DNA from: Pyxicephalus adspersus | Taxonomy: Eukaryota; Chordata; Amphibia; Anura; Pyxicephalidae | Assembly: GCF_032062135.1 (NCBI RefSeq) | Contig: NC_092863.1 | Location: 15,174,017 to 15,238,016 of the forward strand | Reading direction: 5' to 3' | DNA length: 64,000 bases | Part shown: positions 11,736-24,776 of the stretch, piece by piece | Layout: each line of letters starts with the position of its first letter | Numbering within the stretch: position 1 is the stretch's first letter | Position numbers and translations under genes: made by a program | Notes under the pieces: model-generated | What the model saw: the letters and a program-made list of their open reading frames with translations, nothing else | Told to the model about the DNA's origin: nothing | Database searches by the model: none

Positions 11736-14214
11736 TTCAATGAAATTGTTGGAGTCAAACCTTTTTGAATTCTACGATGGCCACCTCCACTAAAAGGACT
11801 GAATGTTCTTAGTCTGTTTTCTCCTAGAATGGAATGTTCCGATATTTCTCCTTTAGTGAATGCTTGTATATAATATAGGTAGTACCGAATGCTACATATT
11901 GCCTTGACCTACACCTTAAAATTCTCACCAGCGGCTCTCTTTCAATGGGTTATACAGTAGGCAATAAGATGGCAAACTGCCACACTTCCTCTCTCTTTTC
12001 ACAGCCTAAAGAATTCTGCCACCCCCAGTAGAGGCAGCTGCAGCATGCACATTATATAGAGAATGAGCTTACTGTATGCTGGTCACTTACATATTGTCCA
12101 AGGCTATGTTGTCACCAATTTCTTATTTCCGGCAGCACAACATGAAAAATTGAGCTTCTCCCGGCTTTTCCTTTAATCTTTTCCTTTTGCTTCCTTTATC
12201 TCTTCTATGGGAGCTGTTGTACATGTACACTTAATAGCAGGGCGCACAAAGACACCACTGAGGCTGTACAATAATAAGAAGACATGCTGTGAAGTGTGGG
12301 TGGCTTTAAAGGCAACCGGGATAAAGAAATAAGAGCTGCCATTGCTCACATGTTGTTAAAGGTAATCGCACTGGGGATTGCCATACTTTTCCCCGGTATA
12401 CAGAATGTGCTTAAAATTAAACTTTAGCTTTACCTTCATTTTTCGCACAGATGTTCCTCCTCTGTATTGAAAAAACGTATTCCAATTACACTGTACGCAG
12501 CTTCTAGCAGTATGCATTAGGAGATACAGTCATAAAGAGTCCTCTAAGAGTCCATTATGTAGTCATTTTCTCCCTGGCCTGACCCTTTCATTATTTGCAT
12601 TTAAATTATTTTATTCATAAAGATTTAGCATTACATGCAGGACATGTTGACATGTACAAATACACAAGAAACATTCATGTTGTTGCATGCAGCAACTTGA
12701 AACTTTTTTTTTTTTGGCAACTTCCCAATTTTTTCTGCAACCGGTGATGTAGACATTACCTTTATGCTGCCTCTTGGGAAGGCTACATCACCATCCACAG
12801 AGCTCCCATAGCTAAACTCAGGAGATCTCTGCAACTAAGTAATAACTTTTTAATGTCAAGATCTCATAATGAGCATGTGTGAAGATCTTGCTTGGACCTC
12901 ATTGACTTGCCGGTATAGAGAAGAAGAAGAAGACAGTCAATGATGACACAAACATTTACCATGGTGGGCTTTTCAACATTAATTACATTTTAAAAAACGA
13001 TTATTTTTGAGTCAAATAAAATGTATCCTGCCCATAGTCTACAGGTAAGAGCTGAAAATGTTAATATCCCCCCAACACACAATCCATTCTCGTCATTCCT
13101 CTCTTCCATTTATCCTATCACAGCAGTGTGCCTGGTTAGAATTACATATCATCACTTTATGTTTCCGCTTTCTTTTATGACTTTTTTTTTTATTTATAGA
13201 AAACATCTGTTTGCCTAAATGCAGCATTAACCAAATACTGAAGCATATGGATGACAACTAATCTACACAATTTAGGTCTTTGTGATCAGCAACCACAAAC
13301 TTATTATTGGTACAACACTACTTCTGATGTTAAAGCAGGATGCCATTAAAACATAAATCCAGTGTTTTTTACTCTCCTCTGATATTCTTTTATTGTGAGG
13401 ATGGGGAGATAAAAAAAAAAATCACTTCAAATATACTTAAATTTGTCTGCCTTGCTGATGTAAGATCCATTACCGCCAGCAGGAAATATTCAGATTTCCC
13501 TTGTTGCCACAGCATACGTGTATACACATGAAAATGTGTTCGTGTTATTCTGTTGTCATCTATAAACAACGTCTTTTGCAATCCAGTTTATCTACATCTT
13601 TTCCCATTGGACGTGATATTCTATGAGTCTGTACATTAGGCAAAAAATGCTATGGTGAAATGACATTGATATTTCCTGCATTTTACAATTTGTCAAATAA
13701 TGGAAATGCCTAATAAAGTCACCACCTCTAATAATTGTGGACATTTATTTGAGACACTGAAACAAAATTCTTCCTATGCTGAAAATAATTAAAAATGATG
13801 ATCTATATATATCATATATAAACATATTCATGCATAAGGAAGTATATGCCTAAGGTCCGAATTTTAACACTGTACGGGAACACATTTCAACATGCTACCC
13901 CAATGCATTGCACTGTGTTCTGTGCTATAAAAAAACACTAATGGGCTGCCTTATTATATAGCAATAATAATGTTTGGGTTTGATAACAAACTTACCCTTA
14001 AACAAAGACAAAAATAGGATTTATAACCCATAACTCAGTAACGCAACAGGTTGACTTTGATACCCGACATATCCTTCTACAGTCTGTCCTAAACTGGAGT
14101 TGGCATTTCAGTCTGTAGTCCCCTAGGTCTATTGTGCTTCTACCTAAGGACGACCACACATAGTTGGGAGAATATGTTTCATCCATTCTTACCTATATTA
14201 CATACAAGTATTCG
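11736..14214. other. non-coding, no feature recognised
   Basis: AT-rich sequence between the two inverted tandem-repeat clusters. Short frames only; no domain or splice structure recognised. Confidence 0.45.
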
Positions 14215-14580
14215 TTCAGAGGAGAAGTAAAAGAAAATGGCCTCATTTAATCTTTTTGGTGCAGGTTGCCGTAATTTCACAACGGTTTGCCAACAACATT
14301 TCCATCGAAGATTTGCCATAACAGAAGACAGAACCTGGGCACTGTTACCCATCTCTAGACACAGCAAAAAGGTTATGCAGAATATTGGATTTCTGTGAAA
14401 TAATAATGTGAAAAAGGCAGCACCTGCAATATCTGCCCAGCATTCCATGGACAGAACCCAGGAACTTTTGTACATCTTTGGAAAAACCTAAGGGGTAAGT
14501 GGAAGAGGCAGATGCCCTGTACATACCAATGAATGTGAAGAAGGCAGGACCTTCAACATTTGCCATGCCTCTTGAAGATG
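14215..14580 (-). repeat. tandem repeat, ~125-135-bp period, cluster 2 (inverted)
   Basis: Read on minus, this segment contains GTCTAGAGATGGGTAACAGT followed by GCCC, identical to cluster 1 near 11680, and a second unit with GCCTCTTCCACTTACCCC and CCTGGGTTCTG. It is therefore the same repeat family in opposite orientation about 3 kb away. Confidence 0.75.
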
Positions 14581-15539
14581 GAACAATGGCCAGCCTGCTG
14601 TCTCCTTCTGGAATTTAAGGCTTCCTGCTCTTTGTTAAATCAAGATTGATCTTCTTGATACAACTTTTTATTTGAAACAGCCCAACTTCTACCATGAATA
14701 CATGCCATGGTCTACATAAAGCCCAACTCTAGGGTAATTTTTATGTTTTCATAAAGGTTGCCTAGCAGCAATAAAAAAAACCTCTAGCTGAAAAAATGTC
14801 TTCTCCCAGTAATTCAAAATGTTGTCAGCCATTCAGGTCAATTGATACTGAACGTTGCTTAACCTAGAAGACTGGGGTTATTGGTATGAGTGAATGGCAT
14901 CACATGATTGAGCGTACGGCATCATTCCATTTGAGTGGAGTAAGAAAAATAGACATTTTTGAGATCCCTATTGCAAATTTCTTTAACTTTCCCTTTATTC
15001 CTGAACTGTTTTACACTTTGTGATCCATGGTGATATAAAGTTCACAGTATTTACTGTATCAACAGTATATTTTTCAGCTGTCAAAACTAAAACATTTCTC
15101 GGAAAGATGCCACCACAGAGTGACATACTTTTTCTTCTTTTCTTTACTGTGTTCCTAAACACAAAAAATCTATTTCTTTCCTGCCTCAATTCAACTGGTA
15201 AAGAAATTCTTTGTACTGCTTACCAATTCAGTATCAACCACTTTAAAGAAGCCCCTGGTAACCTTTTGAAAAGTTGACGGGTAGTTATTTCCATTGTTGG
15301 CATCTGTTTTCAAAAAAGAACCTTTTAGGATGTTTTCAAATGTTTACACCGTTTAACGTAAAAAGAGCAGGGCTGTACTTTGGCCCCCCTGCTAGTTCAT
15401 AGAAAAGAAATACTGGAAGTTTGTGTCTTAAAAAGCCATGTATAGTCCATCTCTGCTACCACTTGAGAACTATTGCTGTATTTTATAAATAAACCAGTAT
15501 AACTCGGGGTACATTTCTTCTATTCATATGTCTTTAGAT
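14581..15539. other. non-coding, no feature recognised
   Basis: Short frames of low complexity; nothing recognised. Confidence 0.45.
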
Positions 15540-16000
15540 GGCACCAACATATTATGAAGCACTTGAACATTGTCCATAGTTATATAGTTATAGTTAGTTA
15601 TAGTTAGTCCAGGGCTACCATTGGGGGGACAACCGGTATTTTTGTGCCAAGTCCGGATCAAAAGAGCTTGACTATTGCAATGCTGAAACTTTTAATATGG
15701 GGGGAGGAAGATCCAGGAAGCTTACCTAGTATGGGGCACAGAAAATTCTGATGCTAGTCCTGTCACTAAATGTCCTTCAAAGGAGCTTACAATCTAGTCC
15801 CAGTTTAATGGACTTTGAGTATGTAAAGACCAGTGTGGGACTGATCCAATTATCTACCAGTATGTTTTTAGGAGAACAATGGAGGGCTCCGAGAAAAACA
15901 AAGCAAACATGGGAAAACATACAAACTTCATGCAAATGACATCCACGCCTCAGCTTCTCATATTGCAAGACAGCAGTGCTAACCGCCATGCCACCCAAAT
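15540..16000 (+). repeat. dispersed frog repeat, family C (long copy)
   Basis: The copy opens GGCACCAACATATTATGAAGC, continues with AGGAGCTTACAATCTAGTCC and ends with ACATACAAACTTCATGCAAA and GCAGTGCTAACCGCCATGCC. These landmarks occur in the same order in other copies here (47381-47515, 31835-32090, 26440-26680). The trailing GTGCTAACC motif looks tRNA-like but does not fold as one. Confidence 0.7.
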
Positions 16001-18735
16001 ATAACAGCCACCTTTTGTAACATACCCCAGCTCTTCTCAATATCTATAAATATTACAATTTGACATTAGTCTTAACAATCCATGTATGGAAGGAACACCA
16101 TTGTTGTATCTTGTTCTTTTCTTTCCTGCTCTTGTATAAATGTAGATTTAGGATGTTTTTGAGTTTTGTCTAATGCTTGATGTAAAAAAGTTTTAGAAGT
16201 TTAGAAAAAAGTTTTAGAAGTTAAGACCAATGTTGAGCAGTGAGTAAAGAAAAATGCTTTCACTTTTATACTTGCCTCCTAAATCCCTTCTTCGGTCCAG
16301 TGAAGTCAGTCTTCATGTCCAGTTTGGTCCTCTTTTGGGTTGCATGATGACCAGTGTCATTGAACCCATTTCTTCTGAGCGCAGGCTGTCATGGACACAT
16401 TTTGGGAATGCGTCACTAAGTGGACCTGGGCTCATGGTAGATTATTGCCGTATGAGATGACTGCCAACAACTGACACTGGAAGAAGAGGAATCAGGGAGT
16501 CTTATGACTGGCCGGATTATATCTCGAATTAAGACATCATGTGGCCATCACTTAGCCATCTGGCTTTTAAATAAGGGTATTTTTTTCCTCTAAGGAGATT
16601 CTCTAAGAGATTCCTTCTTTAGGAAATTTCATTCCATATTATAAGTATCTCTACACCTTATTTTCTTTTATATAGTAAAGATAGATTCTCTCAAAATGAC
16701 ATTGAGCATGAACAAACTAGACTTCTAACCTTCTCCTTACCCAACCCAGTTCTGAAAAAAAAAGTTTTGGGTATAGACACAATTTCAAACCAACCTTGCA
16801 GTAAAAATTGAGAGGTCCGCCATTGTGAACAATGTTGGGAATGTAAAAAAAAGATAATCGGCATAAAAAATTATTATATATACCTCTTCTTCTTCTGCTT
16901 ATAGCACATAGTTAAACGTAGCATCATCTTCTGGTGAGATTCCAAAGAATGACCAATACCTTGAATTACCCACTGTTCCCCCAGTTCTTACTTTAGGCAT
17001 GGTGACTACTTTTACAGTATATAAGTCTTGATAGGGGAAGTCTATTTCAAAACAAATTTCCCCTACATGTATTTTTTTATGGTATTTACAATGGGGAACC
17101 CTCATATATTAAGTGAACTTTTTATCTACTGTTAGATTTGTTTTAAGGTTTTGATACACTTTAATGTTCATCTCTATATGGAATAATGTACATAATTGAT
17201 ATCTAGACCTGACTATAAGACTGCCCAATGAAAGAGCCAGTGATGTATTCCCCAGTAATAAACAATGGCAGCAACCTGGGGCTTGTACACCAGTTACCCC
17301 GTGTCTAATCTTTCTTTATTACCGTCTCTATGTCTGGATCCCCATGAGTTAAACTCTACTCCCATGGAGCTGCCTTTGTCTAGCCGTCTTTATCTTCTAG
17401 GGGTCCCTGACATAGAACAATGAATGACACTCCAGAGATGTAACAGGAAGGGGGTAATAAATTCAATAACTGTCCTTGTAACAGGAAGAGGTTACTGCAT
17501 TGCCGATCTGGGAGTCTGAGAAGGAAAAAGGGTTATGCATTGATTCTCGGGGGTGTTGTGGGTTAACATTGCATGGAATTGATAAGCAGCTGCTAGAAAA
17601 AAGGGTTAATAATGCATTACTCCCCAGTGGCCTCAAGCAGGAAGATGGAATTAGGTAATGTTGGGTCTGTCCCAAGTGTGAAAATTACAACCATGCAGGG
17701 AGGGAGGTAGCAGAAGTCTGCTGAGATGCAGGTATAAAGGAAGAAGGTGCCTTGTAGAGATGACTTATAGTCTGCTATGTCTCTTCTACAGGCCTGTAGA
17801 GGTCAAAAAAGGTCGAACAGGAAAAGATGATCTGACAGTTAGCAGTGACATATGGCAACGTGTAAAGTGCCGAAGGGAAATCATCTATTTTAGCTAGACA
17901 GGTCTCTTCCTTTTTTCTTAAAAAGAAAGTCATACTATGCAGATCTTGGATGAAAATGTTCTACTACTTTAAATACTTTCTTAGCATTTGCAGCCGGTAT
18001 ATCAGAGGTAAAGGTACAGGTACTAAATTTTCATTCACAAAAATCTAGCATTTATACAGTGGTCCCCAAACATTGTTTAGTGATCCATTGCACTGGATCA
18101 TTAACCAACCAAAATAATACCTGCATTTGTTCTTCGCCTTAAAAGAACAGAAAAGTATTGTCTGTATTTCATGTCTGCTGTTGCAAGAAACCCTCATTTT
18201 TCCAGAGACAATTAGCATTTTTTTTTAATTATTAATTTGCATGCATATTTATGTAAAATAAGGAGGGTGCAATGGGGGATGGGCTATTTTGGCAAGGAAG
18301 GTGCCTATTTGGTCCTAAATATATTATAGACCCTACTGAGATAAACAAACAACTCCATGCCAATAAAGCAAAACTTTAGCCCAAATCAGCTTAAAATATT
18401 ATCTGAATGCACAATGTAAATTAAAATGCTAGAGAAATAGAAGAGGGTTAGAGGAAGGGTTAGAATTAGGAAGCCCCCCAGGAGGAAAAGACATATAAAG
18501 TATAACATGACAAATTATTCCTATTGATGATAATACATAGCTCCTATGCTGCAGCTCCCAAAGGGATATTTCAATAATGTGCCACATTTGCACAATTGCA
18601 AAGCTTTAACCCCTTCCCTCTAAGCTGTGCAACCTATTCTTCCTTTATGACTGGTATTGACACACCATAGACAAAGCAAAAGGTGGTATACACTCTAGCT
18701 TGCATTAAGGTTCCAGGTTTTAATAGCAGCCATTA
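16001..18735. other. non-coding, no feature recognised
   Basis: No supportable gene. The sequence is AT-rich with short frames. Confidence 0.45.
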
Positions 18736-19065
18736 TCTGCACAGAGTTTGTATGTTCTCCCTGGGTTTGCATGCATTTTCATGAATTGGCTTCCCATAAA
18801 GTTGGTCTCAGACTGTATTCATGACATATGACTATGGTAGGGTTTCCATTTTCCATAGTCTACAGTCTAAGACCAAGTTTTGCAAGGAGCCAAATAACCT
18901 AACTGCATGTTTTTGGGTAGAACCTGGAGTGACTGCAGGAAACCCATACAGGTGGAACATACAAACTCCATGCAGACAACATCTTGGCTGAGATTCAAAC
19001 TTGTGACCCAGCACTGCAATGGCAATTGGGCTGGCCACCAAACCTTCATGTCGCCCATATAGTTC
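18736..19065. repeat. two family C fragments facing each other
   Basis: The left part (GAGTTTGTATGTTCTCCCTG and the CATATGACTATGGTAGGG tract) is family C on minus. The right part (GGAAACCCATACAGGTGGAA, then ACATACAAACTCCATGCAGA) is family C on plus. The two pieces share GTTTGTATGTTC / GAACATACAAAC arms, so the whole is an imperfect inverted repeat. Confidence 0.6.
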
Positions 19066-19189
19066 GGGAGCCTGGTCAAGAAATCACCCACAGACTTCTG
19101 TTTGGGCATTTGTGTAGCACGAACACAGACAGGATCATCCCCGCGCTTCTCTATCTGAAAACATGTTTACCTGCAATAGCCATAAGACA

Positions 19190-20420
19190 TGGATCACAGA
19201 GCAGTAGAAGGGGGCATGCACTGAATCACAAAGCAGCGGAGGAGGACTGACACTAAATCGCAGAACAGCGGAAGAGGACTGACACTAAATCACAGAACAG
19301 CGGCTAAGGACTGACACTAAATCACAGATCAGCAGGAGAACACCTGTATTGAATGATAGAGCAACAAATGAAGACCTGCACCTAATTACAGAGCAGCAGA
19401 AGGACCAGTTCTGAATGACAATGGAAAAGTACTGGTGCTGAATCACATAGCAGAGGAATAGGACTGACTCTGAATCACAGAACAGTGGAGGAGGCCTGGC
19501 CCTGAATCATAGACCAGAGGAAGAGGACTGACTCTGAATAAAAGAATAGTGGACTAGGACTGGCTCTGAATCGTAGAGCAGAGGAAGAGGACTGACTCTG
19601 AATCACAGAACTGTGGAGGAGGACTGACTCTGAATTGTAGAGCAGAGGAAGAGGACTGACTTTGAATCATAGAACAGTGGAGGAGGACTAGCTCTGAATC
19701 ATGGAGCAGAGGAAGAGGACTGACTCTGAATCGTAGAGCAGAGGAAGAGGACTGACTCTGAATTACAGAACAGAGGAAGAGGACTGACTCTAAATGACAG
19801 AGCAGATGAAGAGGACTGACTCTAAATGACAGGGCAGAGGAAGAGGACTGACTCTAAATCACAGAGCAGAGGAAGAGGACTGACTCTAAATCACAGAGCA
19901 GAAGAAGAGGACTGACTCTGAATCGTAGAGCAGAGGAAGAGGACTGACTCTGAATCACAGAACAGTGGACGAGGACTGGCTCTGAATCATAGAGCAGTGG
20001 ACTAACTCTGAATCACATAACAGTGGACGGGGACTAGCTCTGAATCGTAGAGCAAAGGAAGAGGACTGACTGAATCAAAGAATAGTGGACGAGGACTGGC
20101 TCTGAATCAAAGAATAGTGAACGAGGACTGGCTCTGAATCGTAGAGCAGAGGAAGAGGACTGACTCTGAATCACAGAACAGTGGACGAGGACTGACTTTG
20201 AATCACAGAACAGTGGACGAGGACTGACTTTGAATCACAGAGCAGAGGGAGAGGACTGACTGAATCACAGAGCAGAGGGAGAGGACTGACTCTGAATCAC
20301 AGAGCAGAGGAAGAGGACCTGTGCTGACTCACAGAAAAGTGGGAAAATGCTGGTGTTGAATCACAGAACGGTGGAAAAGGACTGGCTGAAAGAGCAGCAG
20401 AAGAGAACCTGTACTGAACT
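19190..20420. repeat. 32-bp minisatellite, about 38 units
   Basis: The unit is close to AGGACTGACTCTGAATCACA followed by GAACAGTGGACG, variant GAGCAGAGGAAG. Units repeat every 32 bp; for example ACTGACTCTG recurs at 19591 and 19623. Two recurrent unit subtypes, AACAGTGGA and AGCAGAGGA, are interleaved, which suggests higher-order amplification. A few units carry small deletions. There are no unique spacers, so it is not CRISPR-like, and the period is not a multiple of three. Confidence 0.97.
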
Positions 20421-23400
20421 CGAAATTAAGGGAAACTTCTTCAGGGAGGAAAATGGTTATTTCAGTTGAAACTTTGTTTTAATTTTAGATTAGTTTTTTT
20501 CACAAGCATAATGACAGCAGATTTAACCTTTAGGAACACAATGATGCCTGTGATTAGGATCACAATGGGAGTTTTACCTTGCCCTTAGTCACTTCCTTCT
20601 CAGGTATGCCATCATTCATACAGCCAATTGTCTCTCCTTAGCAGTGCTGTCATGACAAAATCCCATTAGACATCTCAGATGGTATTGCTGAGTTGTCGCT
20701 TTGACTCTGTTACTTTTCATGACCCTATTCTTCTTTCTTTCCACAACTGACATAGCAAAATCTTCAACAACACTCCACGCTTTCATCCCATGTGGCTTTA
20801 ACAAAAGACAACACAAACCAAGCACTTGTGAAATATTGCTGCATTGTAAAATCACTGTAGGAATATAAGTCTGAAAGCAATTAAGAAATACACTTGTGGA
20901 ATGCTTTACAATGTTAAAGCTGAGCACAAGGGAAACACCACTGATATACATATATGGGACCAGTTTTACTTGCCAAATTTATATTAATTTTGTATGTCAA
21001 AGCACACCCTTCCCAAAGGACCCAGCTGGCTTTGTGACCGGACTTTTTGCTACTGCAGCTAAACAACAATGCCTGGTCACCTCCCGGCCCCCTCAGCCTC
21101 ATTGGACAATGACTGAGCAGGAACAGACTCAACAAGTAATCTCTGTGCCCTCATCCTTTTACAGTGGTTTATCCAATGTCAGCATATGTGCAAGCAGCAT
21201 ATATAATGTCCATGCTTTCATGGCTACCCCAACTGTTCTGGAGGGTACAAGTGAAAGTTACTCTATATTGGCTCACCAATACTGACTCATAAATCATATA
21301 TATATATATATATATACACACCCTCCCTTACTCTTAAAGCTGCATGCTTTTTATTTCAGTACAGTTCAACATATGCATTCCCTTTGGAGTAGTAGTCTAC
21401 AATATAATTAGTGGCTATAGGCAACAAGAACAAGTTTTGCTTGCTTTGACATTTCTCCTCTGCTACACTGTGAGTACTATGAAAGGGTCAGTCCACCCAA
21501 TGTAATATTTGATTTATTGTCAGGTGGTTGACAGAACAACACAAGAGTAAAAAAAAAGTTAGTGCTTAAGGAAAAGTACCTTTGCTCTCTGTTTGAAAGC
21601 AGTGAGCCCTCTGCAGAAGTATGACACACCCCTGCAGAATCACAGCTGGAGCCCTCCAATCAGTAAGAAGTGTTATCATTCCTGATTGCATAGCTATAGG
21701 TCCCATTCAGCAGGGGGTGTGATGGTACCTCTTCAGAGAGACCACTGAACCAGTCATGGAAGGGGACAGGCTTTTCTACTCTATAGCTGTCCTTTAGGGA
21801 AAATATTCCTATGAATTTGCACACCTTTTGTTTTTGATGCGTCTGGAATATATTTCAGTTCAGGGCTATAGTAGCGTGACACTACCCCGAAGAAGACCTA
21901 ACAGTTTTTAAGACAGTTGCTGGAACATATCTATTCCGAAATATAAAATTATGAGGGCATGTTAGAGCAAAGAAGAAGACGAAGGATCTGATTTTATATT
22001 CTGTAGAGAGGCTTGTGGCGCTGACACTTTTATAAAAGAATATACGATCACAAATAAAATGTTTCAGACAGCTTTGCATTCATCAAGGATTTTTATCTTT
22101 CTTCACTAGTGAGACCCGAAGCGTTTCATTGACTCAGCTGCTTGTTTTATTGTGCTGCACTGTGTTAGGATGTATTGATTTTTTTAAATGGGGCACCAAC
22201 TACACTCAAGTCTACCTTCATACATCCAGCCTTTAATTTGATGTCTGAAGGGCTCTTTGCTTTTTTTGTCTTTATTTTAGAGGTCCTTCAAGTTGGTCTC
22301 GGTAGTCTGCTAGGGACAGATATAGCTTTATAGCTATATGTTATCATCAACTCTTTTATTGCATCTGTATAGCTCTGGCACAAACTCTGGATGTCTCATC
22401 GAGGACTATACACCGCATCAAATTAAGGAAGATTTACAGCATTTCGGGAAAGTGGGATATTGTTTTTCAATGAGGAGCTGCTGAAATGACTTAATATAAT
22501 CAATACAACCACAGCGGTGACTTGTAGCCTAGGACTTGCCACCATGAATATTTTTTGTCTGTGCCCACCCCTTCTAATAAAGCACACAGGAAGAGCAAAA
22601 TAGACATTTACATTGCTCAATGGGAGAAGAGATTTTTCTAAAAGCAAAGATGTTATAAGTAAAAAAAAGGTTCACTTTGCTAAATTATTGGTATTCACGT
22701 TACAGCCCTGGCCATGTCCATGTTATGCCTGAATGCCGTCCACCCAGACCAAAGCTTGGTAATGAATTGCACTCCTACTGCTTATTAAGGCATAGAGTTC
22801 CAGTTAAGTTAGGTTTGAAGCAAACTTGTACCATTGTTCAGAATTCCCCCAATGGAAAAACGAGAGAAACTGGCCGATGTGTTCCACGTTTCTTAAACTA
22901 TACTGGTGGTGGTGTACCTTAACAACATCCCAGCTGATGCATACCTTGCCAACAGCTTTAAAATTCATCAACCCAGATTTCTTTGGTGGTTTTACCCCTG
23001 ACAACCACCAGACAATGGGAACTCTGCCATCGTGTATATCAACAAGGGCTGCACATCCAAGTTTTACTTTGCCAAACACGCAACCGTCAAGGCAAACATT
23101 GGTTTGACTTGAATGAGTTTGATCTTAACTTGGTTTGGGAATCTTTAAATATTTGCCAAACCAGAACAAATCAGGAAATTCTTGCTTATCACAGCATGCC
23201 AACTCTTCTAGAAGCACAAGTCATGACATGTAAACCTAAACTAACGTTTGGGCCTTCTTATTGAACATTGGATGATCTTTACACTCTGCACCTAACAGTA
23301 ACCTCCAACAAAGAACTGGAGACATTGAACAAACAGTGTGCCCTATCTTCATTTTCAATTTTGACCACCACATGGCACAATCAGGGGAGGCCAAAGAAAG

Positions 23401-24521
23401 AATATGCTAGCTTTGGACCTCATTTTAGCAGTGGTTGCCTGCAAGAGGTAAGAAGGAGCAAGGTTTGCTTGTGATCCCCTTTATATAATTACATATGATC
23501 TTATCTCCAACAAATATCACACACAAAAAGACTAGGAACCGCCTGGGAGCAAAAAGGTCCTTAGACACAAAAATTTGCCACCAGGGTTTCCTTGGAAGAT
23601 GCGTATTAATGATTTGTTGTAGGCTTCCAGTCATCATCTCTCCAATCCATGTCAGAAAGGCAAATATTACAGTCAGAGGTTGGCAATTGTGGTTGCATAT
23701 TTCCATTTTCATTGAATACCAGGCTGGGGGTTGGCTGCTAGTGGGGATGAGTATATTTTACTGCTGTCATACAGTCCTTTACTTATGAGATGTTGACATT
23801 AGACATCGGCCATACAGCGTATGCATTTCTTTTAAAGAGTCAGCCGTCTCATAGTCTTACATTGTGGAGAAAGAGCAGTAAAGCACAACCAATGTGTAGC
23901 AATACAAAGCATAAAGCAATGTTGTCCACATTGTACATATGTAATTTAAAAATGTTCATGGAAACAACATTTTTAAAAACATGGCACATGTAATATATTT
24001 TCAACAAATTCCCTGACACAGGGAAATCTTTGAAAAGTGTGAATTGCCATTCTATGCGAAACATGAAAATATACACGATTTCTGCTTTTGTAAACCATGC
24101 TCAGCTCAGACAGATAATCTATGCCATAGTTTACCCTTGGCGCATTTTAAACCTGAGACAGAATTTATTTTAAATCCACACTGTTGTGATTATAAATCAC
24201 AGGCAAACTCTGTGCAAACCTGCTCAATTAAAAATAATTTTAGAGGATTTGTGTCTCTTTGCTGCCTTATCTGTCTAATCAGCAAGTAGTGCAATCATTC
24301 CCACTGTCAGCTGGTAAAATGTCATTATCAGTACAAACAGTCATCTCATATAAGGTTATTTACATGTTATTGGAATATTCAAGGATAACAAGTATTAGGA
24401 TGTGTTGCCTAGCAGCCTTACTGTGTTTTTTATCTTTCTTTTTGTGCTTTGGTTTATAGAACATTGCGCCTAGGGAAGATCTTCAGGATATCACCTGCCA
24501 GTCATTGTGTTAAGTTAGCTC
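20421..24521. other. non-coding, no gene recognised
   Basis: The longest frames (up to 129 codons, 20896-21285) show no domain and no conserved splice context. It contains an (AT)n tract (21296-21316) and the motif GGGTCAGTCCACCC (about 21486), which recurs near 32769 and 50132. Confidence 0.45.
21296..21316. repeat. (AT)n microsatellite
   Basis: 21 bp of alternating A and T followed by a short CA stretch. Confidence 0.9.
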
Positions 24522-24776
24522 TATAGCAGTGTTTCTTGACCTGTTTAAATGTGGGGGAACTATTGAAGTAACTTTTAGATCTTCAAGGACCCCCTGTTTT
24601 AATTTTTATATCCATATAATAATGGTGGTAATTTGGAAGAATGAAACCTTATATTGCTGGCCATTGGGAAGAGTGTCACCCAAAAAGTTAATTTGTGACA
24701 AGTAAACTGACTATAGAGGTCCAGATTGCTCATTGCTCCCCTACACACCTCTGGAGGAACCATGCTCTAGATTCTT
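24522..24776. repeat. dispersed repeat, family D
   Basis: The segment begins AGCAGTGTTTCTTGACCTG and carries GATCTTCAAGGACCCCCTG, then TCTGGAGGAACCATGCTC. I recognise this arrangement as a common amphibian interspersed repeat. A second, diverged piece lies at 51810-51960. Confidence 0.55.

Noticed and set aside
15930..16000. tRNA-like GTGCTAACC...GCC box at the end of a family C repeat
   Set aside because: No cloverleaf can be drawn and the motif recurs only as part of the dispersed repeat.
19190..20420. Regularly spaced repeats suggesting a CRISPR array
   Set aside because: The repeats are contiguous 32-bp units without unique spacers, in vertebrate DNA.
20896..21285. 129-codon plus frame as a coding exon
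   Set aside because: No recognised domain, low-complexity composition, no flanking splice signals that stand out.
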